DNA of 23,785 nucleotides, taken from contig JAUWEO010000003.1 of assembly GCA_030608245.1 (NCBI GenBank), forward strand, positions 1-23,785, written 5' to 3'. Shown in pieces: positions 1 to 8,201 of the stretch. The notes under the pieces are model-generated. The model was not told the origin of the DNA, ran no database searches, and saw only the letters and a program-made list of their open reading frames with translations. Each line of letters starts with the position of its first letter. The first letter of the stretch is position 1. The position numbers and the translations under genes are program-made. Source of the stretch: Candidatus Latescibacterota bacterium (GTDB lineage: Bacteria; Latescibacterota; MVCY01).

Positions 1-34
1 ATTGTCAAGGATTTTCTCTGCCTGTAGGGATGGT

Positions 35-775
35 CTATTTCTCTTTGAGCAGGGAAGCTGCATCTCTGTCTAAGTAGAGAAATGCGTTTGGATGTTCTCT
101 CAATACGGAGGCTGGATGCCGGGGAGAAATCTCCTCCTCCAGGCAGTCTCTCACAGCCTGTGCCTTTCTCCTGTCCGGAACGGTGCAAACAATAGCCTTC
201 GACTTCATAATTTGCCTTATGGACATAGAAATGGCTTGCTTAGGCACATCTTCGAGGCCGGCAAACCACCCTTCTCCTAATTGTTGCCGACGACAAGCTT
301 GATCCAATTCTACCACAATATAGGGATTCTCAGTCTGAAAATCTGCTGGTGGATCATTAAAAGCAAGGTGACCATTCTCCCCAATGCCCACAAAAGCCAC
401 ATCAATAACATAGCCAGACATAATTTCATTGAGCCTGCGACACTCTGCCTCAGGGTCTGAAGAATCGCCACAGACTAAATGAACAGTACCAGGATGGACC
501 TTGTTGATCAGTTTCTCCTTCAAATAGCGGCGGAAACTGGCGGGGTGAGATTCCGAAAGTCCCACATATTCATCCAGGTGAAACATAACGGTATTTGCCC
601 ATTCGATTGAGGGAGCGACGGTGAGATTTCCCAGAAACTCAAACTGCGATGCCCCGGTGGCAGCGATAAAAGTGGCTGTGCCCTCTTTATTCAGAGTTTC
701 TTTCAGCAGTTCCGCCGCTTTGGAGGCAGCCGCTTGAGCCATCTGCTGTTTACCCTCAAATACTTGAATCTGCAT
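35..775 (-). CDS. NagB-like glucosamine-6-phosphate deaminase/isomerase family protein
   Basis: This 246-residue protein belongs to the NagB/6-phosphogluconolactonase family, which acts on sugar phosphates in the cytoplasm. NagB itself converts glucosamine 6-phosphate to fructose 6-phosphate and ammonia. Seen directly: the block FHLDEYVGL (residues 65-73), followed by HPASFRRYL, and the signature GIGENGHLAFNDPP at 130-143. Aligned by eye with E. coli NagB, the base Asp72 is kept (D68) and so is His143 (H136). Asp141 is replaced by Asn (N134) and Glu148 by Asp (D141). The protein is about 20 residues shorter than E. coli NagB. A strong AGGAGG lies five bases before the ATG. It is the last gene of the minus-strand run, 95 bases after the RND gene. 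Family membership is secure; the exact substrate is not. Confidence 0.85.
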   Translation of the reverse strand: MQIQVFEGKQQMAQAAASKAAELLKETLNKEGTATFIAATGASQFEFLGNLTVAPSIEWANTVMFHLDEYVGLSESHPASFRRYLKEKLINKVHPGTVHLVCGDSSDPEAECRRLNEIMSGYVIDVAFVGIGENGHLAFNDPPADFQTENPYIVVELDQACRRQQLGEGWFAGLEDVPKQAISMSIRQIMKSKAIVCTVPDRRKAQAVRDCLEEEISPRHPASVLREHPNAFLYLDRDAASLLKEK

Positions 776-870
776 AAAAACCTCCTCTCTCTTTTCTCAA
801 TCAGGGTTGCCGTTTTCTCTTTGCGTTCATCGAGAATTTAGCCAATCTATTTTGTGCTTCCAGTAGTAAC

Positions 871-3800
871 TTAAACCTGTTCAACTATCTCTTCGGTCCC
901 CTCCTTAAACCGTCCCACGCGCAGTTTCCTGCCGATGTCGTCCACTATGGCGTAGAGGCAAGGGATCACGAACAGCGTCAGGAATGTCGCTGCTGCCAGG
1001 CCCCAGGCGATGGTGTTGGCCAGTGGTGCCCACGTTTCCGATTTGCCGCCCAATCCGATCGCCATCGGCAGCAATCCAAAGATGGTGGTCACACTGGTCA
1101 GAATAATAGGTCGAAGCCGCAGCCTTCCTCCTGAAATAATCGCCTTCCACTTTTCCATCCCCCGTTCGCGTGCCTTATTGATAAAGTCAATCAGCACGAT
1201 GGAGTCATTGACCACAACTCCGGCAAGTGCCACCATTCCAAAAAGAGTTGTGATACTGAAAGGATCTCGCCCGATGAGCAGCCCCACCATCGCACCGATA
1301 AAGGCAAAGGGCACGGTGAACATAATTATCAATGGCTGCACCCACGACTTGAACTGCGTGCCTAATATCAGATAGATCAGGAGGACCCCCACCACGAACA
1401 GCCTCCCTAAGCTCGAAAACGCCTCCTTGAATTCCTGCATCTCCCCTCTGAAGTCCAACCGGTACCCCGGATAGCGCTCTTCGATGTCCTTGAAGCGTTC
1501 CACGAGTTTCCGGTTCACCTCCACCATCGAGGTAACCGCCTTATCAATGTCCGCCGAGACCGTGATTGCCCGATCCCCCTCGAAACGCTTGATCTCCGAA
1601 TATCCCCGTTCGATGGATACCTTCGCCACGCTCCGGAACGGAATCAGTGCCCCCGACCTCGAAGCGATCCGCATCTGCTCGACGTCGCTGAGTTTTTCCC
1701 GCTCATCGCCCCGGAACTTCACCACCACGTCCACCTCCTCGTCTCCGTCCCGGAACACCGTGGCCTTCGTGCCCTCAAACGCGGTCCGCACCGTGCCAGC
1801 GATCTGAAACACGTCCAAGCCCAACAGCGCGGCTTTGTCCTTATCTACGTGGATTCGGATCTCCTTCTTGCCCAGCTCGAAGTCATCGTTGACGTCCGTC
1901 ACGCCCTCCATCTTCCGAAGCTCCGCCTTCACCAACTCCGCGACCTCCTGCAACTCGTCCAAATACTTCCCCTTCACCTTCACCTCCACAGCCTTCCCCG
2001 TGGGCGGCCCGTGGGCGACCTTGCTGAGCTCTAACTTCGAGATCCCACTGATGGACTTGATTTTTTCCCTCAGCTCCGCAATGATCTCGTCGCTGATGCG
2101 CTTCCGATATTCGGGCTCCACCAGATCCACCATCAGCTCGCCCACGTGCGTGTTGACCACTGTGTCGTCCTCCAACTGCAGAATGCCCACGTTGGCCACC
2201 ACGGACGCGACCTCCTCCTTCGGAAGGGCCAGAGCCAACTGCTCGATTTTCGAGATCACCCTATCCGTCTCCGCCAATCGGGTCCCGACGGGCATCCATA
2301 CCCGCACCGAGAACTGAGAGATCTCCTCGTCCGCGAACATATCCACCCCCACCAACGGGATCAATCCAGCGCCTGCAATAGCCAATAAGGATACCCCTAT
2401 GAGCACCCAATACCGTCTGCGGAGCACCCTGAGCAGATTCCGGGTATACCACCTCCTCAGTCTCAGAAAAAGCCGATGGCCTCTCCCCTCCGAACGTCTA
2501 ACCTTCCCCCAGTCTGCGATGTGGGACGGGAGGATAAAGAACGCCTCGATCACGGACGCAAGCAGCACCAGACAGACCACGATGGGAATGATCTTCATGA
2601 ACTTGCCCATAATCCCGGGCATCAGCATCAGCGGCAGGAAAGCCGCCACCGTCGTCAACGTGGAGGAAAGCACAGGAATCGCCACCTCGGGCGTTCCCTT
2701 GATCACGGCGTCCCTGGGAGACATCCCCTTCTGCATATACCGGTACACGTTCTCCACCACCACAATCGCGTCGTCCACGATGATCCCCAACACCAACACC
2801 AGGCCGAACAGCGAGTTTCCGTTCAAGCTCCGTCCGGTGGCCTTCATAAAGAAGAACGTGGCCATAAACGTCACCGGAATGCCCAAGGCCGCGAAAAAGG
2901 CGTTGCGTCCCCCCAAGAAAACGTAGAGCGCTCCCAATACCAAGAGCATTCCCAACAGCGCGTTGATCTCCAATTTCTTGAGGATGTCCCGAATAAACAC
3001 CGAAGTATCCCACGTCAGCGTGATCTTCACGTCTTCGGGAAGTTTCCGCGCCTCCCAATCCTTCGCAATCTCCTTGATTTCATCCGTAAGCCGGATCGAG
3101 TTGCCCTGCTGCTTTTTCATCACGCTGAGTGTAATGGCGGGCTGGCCGTCTAAGCGGGAGCGTGTGCGCGCATCCTCGTACGTATCCCGCACCCGGGCCA
3201 GATCGCGCACCTTTACCTGTCCTCCGCCGGGCCGGAATGTATGCACGATGACGTTTCGCATCTGATCCACCTCGTCAAATTCCTCGACCGTGCGGATCAG
3301 ATACTCGGACTGCCCCATCTTGATGTCTCCCCCGGGGAGGTTCAGGTTGCTCGCCCTCAAAGCATCCATCACCTGCTGAAGCTGAAGGCCATATCCGTAG
3401 AGCCGGCCAGGATCCACCTCGATCCAGATCTCCCGATCCCGCACGCCCGAGGTGTTCACCTTGGCCACGTCCTCGATATCCAGGATATCCTCCCGAAGCC
3501 GCTTGGCCCACTCCTTCATCTCCCCCTCGGGCCGGTCCCCGGATAGCACCACATTGATGATGGGTATCATCAACTCTGTATTGAAGCGTATCACGTCGGG
3601 ATCCTCCGCATCCGCGGGAAGATCCCGGACCTTATCTATCTCCGTTCTGAGGTCCTGAAAGACTTTGTCGAAATCGTCGTCCGACATCTGCTCGAACTTC
3701 ACCCACACAAACGATGCCCCCTCCGACGACTCCGAGCTGATCAGATCAATCTTCTCCACGTCCTGGATTTCCTCCTCCATCGGGATCGTGATCAACTGTT

Positions 3801-3978
3801 CGATCTCTTCAGGGGACGCTCCGGGGTAAACCGTCAGAATAAACGCCCAGTTGAACTCAATGTTCGGCATGGCCTCCCGCGGCAGTGTGATGAACGAATA
3901 CGTGCCCAACACGATCACCGCGATCATAACCATGTTGACAAGCACAGGATTATTTACCGAGATTTTGAAGATGGACAT
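871..3978 (-). CDS. RND efflux transporter, inner-membrane permease (AcrB/HAE-1 type)
   Basis: This is the proton-driven inner-membrane pump of a tripartite exporter, 1035 residues, the usual size for the family. Seen: an N-terminal membrane segment, a large periplasmic region, then the TM4 proton-relay block with paired aspartates IIVDDAIVVVENV (D402, D403), and a second periplasmic region and membrane bundle. The repeat of that motif near residue 924 reads VVVNDSIVLIDF, so the lysine found in AcrB (Lys940) is Asn here. An in-frame ATG lies eight codons upstream at 4002, but I chose the ATG at 3978 because AGGAGG (3986-3991) sits seven bases before it and the protein then starts MSIFKISVNNP, typical for RND pumps. 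It lies 41 bases after the adaptor gene. Its G+C is visibly higher than that of the neighbouring genes. The exported substrate cannot be told from sequence. Confidence 0.95.
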   Translation of the reverse strand: MSIFKISVNNPVLVNMVMIAVIVLGTYSFITLPREAMPNIEFNWAFILTVYPGASPEEIEQLITIPMEEEIQDVEKIDLISSESSEGASFVWVKFEQMSDDDFDKVFQDLRTEIDKVRDLPADAEDPDVIRFNTELMIPIINVVLSGDRPEGEMKEWAKRLREDILDIEDVAKVNTSGVRDREIWIEVDPGRLYGYGLQLQQVMDALRASNLNLPGGDIKMGQSEYLIRTVEEFDEVDQMRNVIVHTFRPGGGQVKVRDLARVRDTYEDARTRSRLDGQPAITLSVMKKQQGNSIRLTDEIKEIAKDWEARKLPEDVKITLTWDTSVFIRDILKKLEINALLGMLLVLGALYVFLGGRNAFFAALGIPVTFMATFFFMKATGRSLNGNSLFGLVLVLGIIVDDAIVVVENVYRYMQKGMSPRDAVIKGTPEVAIPVLSSTLTTVAAFLPLMLMPGIMGKFMKIIPIVVCLVLLASVIEAFFILPSHIADWGKVRRSEGRGHRLFLRLRRWYTRNLLRVLRRRYWVLIGVSLLAIAGAGLIPLVGVDMFADEEISQFSVRVWMPVGTRLAETDRVISKIEQLALALPKEEVASVVANVGILQLEDDTVVNTHVGELMVDLVEPEYRKRISDEIIAELREKIKSISGISKLELSKVAHGPPTGKAVEVKVKGKYLDELQEVAELVKAELRKMEGVTDVNDDFELGKKEIRIHVDKDKAALLGLDVFQIAGTVRTAFEGTKATVFRDGDEEVDVVVKFRGDEREKLSDVEQMRIASRSGALIPFRSVAKVSIERGYSEIKRFEGDRAITVSADIDKAVTSMVEVNRKLVERFKDIEERYPGYRLDFRGEMQEFKEAFSSLGRLFVVGVLLIYLILGTQFKSWVQPLIIMFTVPFAFIGAMVGLLIGRDPFSITTLFGMVALAGVVVNDSIVLIDFINKARERGMEKWKAIISGGRLRLRPIILTSVTTIFGLLPMAIGLGGKSETWAPLANTIAWGLAAATFLTLFVIPCLYAIVDDIGRKLRVGRFKEGTEEIVEQV

Positions 3979-3985
3979 TGGGTTG

Positions 3986-3991
3986 CCTCCT
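3986..3991 (-). promoter_or_regulatory. Ribosome binding site deciding the RND pump start
   Basis: AGGAGG on the minus strand lies seven bases before the ATG at 3978. It favours that start over the in-frame ATG at 4002, whose nearest purine-rich site (GGGAGG) is in the loop of the hairpin at 4004-4028. Confidence 0.75.
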
Positions 3992-4003
3992 GTGTTGGTC
4001 ATT

Positions 4004-4028
4004 GGTCATTAGACCTCCCCTAATGACC
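4004..4028 (-). repeat. Intercistronic hairpin at the adaptor stop codon
   Basis: On the minus strand GGTCATTAG-GGGAGGT-CTAATGACC gives a perfect nine-pair stem with a seven-base loop. The adaptor TAG stop codon lies in the 5' arm and a ribosome-site-like GGGAGG fills the loop. There is no T-run, so it is not a normal terminator; it could tune pump translation or mRNA decay. Confidence 0.55.
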
Positions 4029-5129
4029 GATGACTACTCTCGTCCCCTCGCTCAACTTCTCCTGGCCCGCTACGACCAATCGATCTCCAGCCTCCAGGCC
4101 GCGCTCCACGACCACTCGTTCATCCCACCGACGGCCTAAGAACAGGGATCGTTTCGTTGCCTTGTCCCTTTTAACCACGTACACAACCTTTTTTCCCGAT
4201 TCATCCAACACAGCGTCCTGGGGGATCAAAAGCACGTTTGCGTGTGTCTTGACCTCAACCTCCACCCGGGCGATCATCCCGGGTTTGAGCTTCTCACCGC
4301 TATTGCTTGCCACTTCTGTCTCAATGGGGAAAGAACGGGTCTGGAGATCGGCCTTCAAACCCACGTTGGAGACTTCTCCTTCGAAGCGCTCGTTTTGGTA
4401 AGCATCTACGCTGAGATAGGCTTTCTGTCCTGTTTTGATTTTGGCAATCTCTTGCTCTGAGACCCCGATTTTGGCTTTCACCCGGCTGAGGTCAACCACC
4501 GTAGCGATCGGTGTACCCGGAGCCACTAACTCTCCCACATCTACATAGCGCACGGCCACTTTCCCATCAATGGGACTTCTGATCTCAGTATCCGCCAACT
4601 GTCGAAGCGCCATCTTCAGCGCCACCTCCGCTGATTTTAGACCCGCCTCGGCTGTTTCGGCCTGAAGACGGGCCAGTTCAATCTGCGATTCGCTGATGTC
4701 CTCGGTCCCGAAAAGATCCTCGCTGCGCTTCAGGTCTCGCTTTACCTTCTGGAAATTGGCCTTCGCCATCAACACTTGTGCCTTCGCCTGAGCTGCGGCA
4801 AGAGATCGCAGCTCGTCGTCTAATTTGACGATCAGATCCTCCCTCTTCACTCTATCCCCCTCATTCGCGCAGATCTCGACTACCTTACCCGATGCTTCTG
4901 CGCTAAGTGTCACATCGTGCCATGCTTCGACCGTTCCCACCGCCGAGATAGTCTCCGTCATGGTTGTGCGTCTGACCTCCTGGATTTCCACTGGGATCAC
5001 TTCACCTTCGGCTACCTTCACTGCTGGGGCATTTTTCACCTTTGACCTGCTCAAAAGTGTTAATCCCACAATGATGACAACCAACAACCCTGCCCCTGCG
5101 AAGATCACTTTCTTCTTTGAAATTCTCAT
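4020..5129 (-). CDS. Periplasmic adaptor (membrane fusion protein) of RND efflux system
   Basis: This 369-residue HlyD/AcrA-family protein bridges the RND pump and the TolC channel across the periplasm. Seen: a lysine-rich start followed by one hydrophobic anchor (about residues 8-26) with no lipobox cysteine, so it is probably membrane-anchored and not a lipoprotein. Next comes a split lipoyl-like domain (first half near GTVEAWHDVTLSAEASGKV), an alanine- and glutamate-rich helical hairpin (about 100-170), the second lipoyl half (SPIDGKVAVRYVDVGELV), a beta-barrel region and a membrane-proximal domain ending in QEKLSEGTRVVIGH. GGGAGG lies about eight bases before the ATG. The gene follows tolC by 26 bases and precedes the pump gene, so the three are very likely one transcript. 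A hairpin at the stop codon is listed separately. Confidence 0.93.
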   Translation of the reverse strand: MRISKKKVIFAGAGLLVVIIVGLTLLSRSKVKNAPAVKVAEGEVIPVEIQEVRRTTMTETISAVGTVEAWHDVTLSAEASGKVVEICANEGDRVKREDLIVKLDDELRSLAAAQAKAQVLMAKANFQKVKRDLKRSEDLFGTEDISESQIELARLQAETAEAGLKSAEVALKMALRQLADTEIRSPIDGKVAVRYVDVGELVAPGTPIATVVDLSRVKAKIGVSEQEIAKIKTGQKAYLSVDAYQNERFEGEVSNVGLKADLQTRSFPIETEVASNSGEKLKPGMIARVEVEVKTHANVLLIPQDAVLDESGKKVVYVVKRDKATKRSLFLGRRWDERVVVERGLEAGDRLVVAGQEKLSEGTRVVIGH

Positions 5130-5155
5130 CGTTATAACCTCCCTTTTTTAGTTTC

Positions 5156-6508
5156 CTACTTGTTCTCCACCCCCAGTGTTCTCTCTAACTCTGCTTCAGC
5201 AATGCAAAAATCGTAAAGCGCATTGATCGCGCTTACCCGGACTCCGTTACGAGCCAATTGGGCATCTATGAAATCTATGTTGGACGCTAACCCTGCATCA
5301 TACATATTCTTCACGACGCGCAGATTTTCCTCTCCCAGTTCCACGCCTTTGCGAGCGATCCCGATTCGTGTCTGCGCCGCTTTCAGGTTTAGCCAAGCAC
5401 TCTTTGCCTGAAGTTCCATCCCTTTTTGGATACCTTTGGCTGACTCCTCTGTCTTCCTCAGCTCAGCTTTGGCCTTCCGCACCGCGGAATAGTTCCCAAA
5501 ACCATTGAACAGAGGAAAGCTCACCTGAACCGAGGTAGTCCAGGTTCTGTCGCCATCCAACCTTATGTCATCATCCTTTTCCCAGCCATAGCTGTATACC
5601 AAGTTGACCTTCGGCTGAAAACTGCCTTGCGCCAGTCGAACCTGAGCCCTCTGAAGACTTACATTCGCCTTCATTGCTCTCATGGCTGGATGGTCCTGCA
5701 CTATCTCAACAATTTGATCCTGAAACAGACTGCCCTCTCTGGGACTCCCCTCAGAGATCGGAAGGAGCTCGTAGTTCTCCTCAAGCTCCATACCCATGGC
5801 TTCGTTTAAAGCAGCTATAGCAATGGCCAAGTGGTTCTCAGCCTCCAGCATGTTCCCCTCGTCCTGGACCAATTGCACCTCCCATCTCAGGACATCGGCC
5901 TTGCTTCTGGAGCCAACCTCCAGCATTCTCCGGACATTTACCAGATGCCTTCGGGTGGATTCCACCGATTCCTCCATAAGATTCAGCAACTCCTGAGCCT
6001 TTAAGATATTGAAATAGGCCTTTTTGACCTTCACTATAACCTCCTGCTTGGTGTCTTCAAGCGAGTATTTGCTTGCCCTGTGAGCTGCCTTCGATAACCT
6101 GATGCTCGAATATTCTGCTCCGCCGTTGTAGAGAGGTTGGATGACGGTCAGGCTTGTGCTGTATGCATTTTTGTAAGCCGCCGGTCGAATATCCTTCGGA
6201 TCAACTCCGGGGAACGATTTTCCGATCTCGGTGAAGATATTCGCCCGTCTCACCGTCTCGCCATCTAAACGGGTGTAGCCAGAGTTTATCTCTACTGTTG
6301 GAAGCCAATTAGAATAGGCCTTCCTGACACCCCACTTGGACGCCTGCTGGGTCTGTCGTGCTGCCGCAAGTGTAAGATTGTGCTCGACACCCATTTGCAC
6401 AGCTTGTTCGAGGGATAGCCTCTTCGCCGGCGTTTGAGCGAAGACACCCGTTGTCCAACATAGCATCAAGCACAAAACCGTACCGAACCTCGTAACCTTC
6501 GTTGTCAT
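5156..6508 (-). CDS. TolC-family outer-membrane efflux protein
   Basis: This 450-residue protein is the outer-membrane channel of the tripartite exporter. Seen: a cleavable signal peptide with a hydrophobic core and a VFA/QT cleavage-like site near residue 24, then the family start LSLEQAVQMGVEHNLTLAAA. It carries the two internally repeated halves of the OEP family, each with long alanine- and glutamate-rich helices and a beta-strand segment; compare YSTSLTVIQPLYNGGAEY in the first half with WTTSVQVSFPLFNGFGNY in the second. There is no lipobox cysteine after the signal, unlike OprM-type proteins. A GAGGTG ribosome site lies five bases before the ATG. It is followed by the adaptor after 26 bases. 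Placing tolC first in an RND operon is common outside the Enterobacteria. Confidence 0.93.
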   Translation of the reverse strand: MTTKVTRFGTVLCLMLCWTTGVFAQTPAKRLSLEQAVQMGVEHNLTLAAARQTQQASKWGVRKAYSNWLPTVEINSGYTRLDGETVRRANIFTEIGKSFPGVDPKDIRPAAYKNAYSTSLTVIQPLYNGGAEYSSIRLSKAAHRASKYSLEDTKQEVIVKVKKAYFNILKAQELLNLMEESVESTRRHLVNVRRMLEVGSRSKADVLRWEVQLVQDEGNMLEAENHLAIAIAALNEAMGMELEENYELLPISEGSPREGSLFQDQIVEIVQDHPAMRAMKANVSLQRAQVRLAQGSFQPKVNLVYSYGWEKDDDIRLDGDRTWTTSVQVSFPLFNGFGNYSAVRKAKAELRKTEESAKGIQKGMELQAKSAWLNLKAAQTRIGIARKGVELGEENLRVVKNMYDAGLASNIDFIDAQLARNGVRVSAINALYDFCIAEAELERTLGVENK

Positions 6509-6639
6509 TTATTCACCTCTCTTTCCTATTTGAAATGCACTGAAGTGCACACTACCAACCCTCCGAGGAGATCGCCCGCTCAATGCTTTCTGCCAACGTA
6601 CCGGATTCGATAGCCTCCCTAAGTCGGCAGCGGTGGCTT

Positions 6640-7767
6640 CTATATCCAGCCGGTCAACTGGGCCAACAGTCGCGAGTATTCTATATAGTTGGGCCAGGAG
6701 ATATCGGGAGGGACCCCATGATCGCAACCGGGGATAAATCCGCCTTCCTCCAACAGCGGCGGCACCTGTCGCATCAGCTCCCGCCGCATTACCTTTCCTC
6801 CCTTGGCAATAGCTCGTTTGTCAATTCCTCCCTGGTAAGCCATCTTTTTGCCGTAGAGTCTGCGATACTCGACGATGTTATTGCCTGCAGCTACCTCCAT
6901 AGGAAGACAGCAATTTATCCCCACCTCAATCCAAATGGGGATTAATTCCCCGATGTAGCCGTCCGAATCTAACGAAACAATAGGACAGCCGCCTTCTTTG
7001 AGTTCTGGAACCCAGCGCTGGTAAGTGGGCAGTAGGAATTCTCGCACCATTCGGGGCGAGATCATACTGTGCTCTTTGTAGGCCATATCCTCAGAGATGC
7101 ATATATAATCGAGTTCAACATTCTCCAGAATAGGGACCATAGTCCGAGAAACGAAATCAGTCCAGTGGTCGATCATTTCCTGGACGAAATCTGGATCCTC
7201 AATCACCAACATACAGAGATTTTCGAAACCACACCACTCTCGTAATTGCCAGAAAGGCCCGTTGACACCAAGACTGACAACATAGTCCCTTTCCTGCAAG
7301 GCTTCACATCGCTGCTTAAAATCTTCTGGAAAACGTCCTGGTGTGTCGGGCAGATAGCGTTTTTTCATCTCTTCCCAGTCCTTTCGATCTTCGACTGGGA
7401 ATTTGTGCCATTTACGGGTGACAAAATCCTTAGCCGAACGGATATAAGTGTAGTCATACTCGTCTGATATCTCAGTGATAGCTCCCATCCAATCCCGGAC
7501 AATGTAATGGCCGTCTTTGTGTTCTAAAACCTTCTCTTCAAACTGCGGAATCATCTTGAACGAGACATCTAAGCTCACCTCAGTCTGGGTAGGTCCAGGG
7601 TCTATCCCTAAGATTTCCAACAACACTTGGTAGTAGTCTTTCCCCTGGAGCAGCCCTTGCTGGTACCAGACAGCTAAAGTGGATTCCCGTGGTCCTCCAG
7701 GGCTAAAGGGTATCTTGTCCGGGCTACCGAACAAAAGCGCCTCTCGAAATCTTTCCCGGGGTGTCAT
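6640..7767 (-). CDS. Uroporphyrinogen decarboxylase (URO-D) superfamily protein, non-HemE
   Basis: This 375-residue protein has the URO-D fold pattern: MTPRERFREALLFGSPDKIP at the start, a central ISEDMAYKEHSMISPRMVREF block, and a C-terminal GGIDKRAIAKG...DHGVPPDISWPNY region. The heme enzyme HemE carries an N-terminal arginine-rich PVWxMRQAGR-type motif; here that place reads PFSPGGPREST, so heme synthesis is unlikely. The HxC zinc motif of the MtaA/CmuA methyltransferases is also not seen; the matching strand reads VSLDSDGYIGELIP. The PMEVAAG and DHGVPPD blocks resemble a poorly characterised URO-D subfamily of unknown function. AAGGAGGT lies ten bases before the ATG. It appears to be the first gene of the minus-strand run and ends 131 bases before tolC. 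I do not know its substrate. Confidence 0.8.
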   Translation of the reverse strand: MTPRERFREALLFGSPDKIPFSPGGPRESTLAVWYQQGLLQGKDYYQVLLEILGIDPGPTQTEVSLDVSFKMIPQFEEKVLEHKDGHYIVRDWMGAITEISDEYDYTYIRSAKDFVTRKWHKFPVEDRKDWEEMKKRYLPDTPGRFPEDFKQRCEALQERDYVVSLGVNGPFWQLREWCGFENLCMLVIEDPDFVQEMIDHWTDFVSRTMVPILENVELDYICISEDMAYKEHSMISPRMVREFLLPTYQRWVPELKEGGCPIVSLDSDGYIGELIPIWIEVGINCCLPMEVAAGNNIVEYRRLYGKKMAYQGGIDKRAIAKGGKVMRRELMRQVPPLLEEGGFIPGCDHGVPPDISWPNYIEYSRLLAQLTGWI

Positions 7768-7827
7768 CAGAGTATAGACCTCCTTGTTCTTGGTTGAAAT
7801 CTGGGTAAATAGCCCAAAATTATCTTC

Positions 7828-7856
7828 AATATAATAGCAGCAGCATCTGCTGGCAA
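7828..7856 (-). promoter_or_regulatory. Predicted sigma-70-type promoter for the URO-D-like/efflux run
   Basis: Reading the minus strand, TTGCCA (7851-7856) and TATATT (7828-7833) are separated by exactly 17 bases; each matches the consensus at five of six places. The start would fall near 7821, leaving a leader of about 54 bases before the ATG at 7767. The spacer overlaps a short palindrome, CAGCA-TC-TGCTG (7841-7852, plus strand), which could be an operator. Prediction by eye only. Confidence 0.5.
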
Positions 7857-7941
7857 GAAGTAATTACCCCCCGGAGTATGAAAAACAACCCTAAAACTGC
7901 ATATTGGGAACTTCTCTTGTCTCCCACAGGATAACTACAGG

Positions 7942-7996
7942 TATTGACGCCGATAGCAGGCCTTACCAAAGAATGCAGATTTCTATTGACACCGAT
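7942..7996. repeat. Direct repeat TATTGACRCCGAT, 42-base spacing
   Basis: TATTGACGCCGAT (7942-7954) and TATTGACACCGAT (7984-7996) differ at one base, and their starts are 42 bases apart, close to four helical turns. The second copy contains a perfect -35-like TTGACA. This spacing suits a dimeric or cooperative regulator on one DNA face, but it could also be a small chance duplication. Confidence 0.5.
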
Positions 7997-8014
7997 GAGG
8001 ATTTGAGTTACATT
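7986..8014 (+). promoter_or_regulatory. Possible upstream promoter for the uppS run
   Basis: A perfect TTGACA (7986-7991) is followed after 17 bases by TACATT (8009-8014), four of six matches to the -10 consensus. It would give a leader of about 200 bases before uppS. It overlaps the second copy of the 13-base direct repeat. Confidence 0.35.
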
Positions 8015-8172
8015 TAAGTAGGCAGAGAAAACAACCTATTGCAAAAACTCTAAGATACAGATGTTTTTTGGGTTATTCCTCGCCGATATCGTGGGTTACT
8101 TTTCAACCAACGTGCCATTTTAGAGCTAACCATAAGAAAATATCCGGGTAGTGCTTTTGTCCTTTTTTGTGC

Positions 8173-8201
8173 TTGACTTTGGAGGGATGAATGTGTAAAT
8201 T
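8173..8201 (+). promoter_or_regulatory. Predicted promoter just upstream of uppS
   Basis: TTGACT (8173-8178) and TAAATT (8196-8201) are separated by 17 bases. The -35 box matches five of six places, the -10 four of six. The transcript would start near 8208, leaving only about 18 bases before the uppS ATG, just enough for the GAGG at 8215-8218. Confidence 0.45.

Noticed and set aside
2476..3153. Long plus-strand open frames opposite the RND gene (such as 2476-3153)
   Set aside because: They are antisense shadows in a G+C-rich gene with low-complexity His/Arg-rich translations and no family resemblance.
3979..4002. An eight-residue N-terminal extension of the RND pump from ATG at 4002
   Set aside because: AGGAGG lies seven bases before the ATG at 3978, and RND pumps typically begin at the MSIFKISV-like point.
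6535..6550. Small hairpin TGCAC-TTCA-GTGCA (minus strand) before tolC
   Set aside because: The stem is five pairs with no T-run; too weak to call a terminator or regulator.
6509..6727. A 72-codon minus-strand open frame directly before tolC
   Set aside because: It overlaps the end of the URO-D-like gene in another frame, resembles no family I know, and tolC has its own ribosome site.
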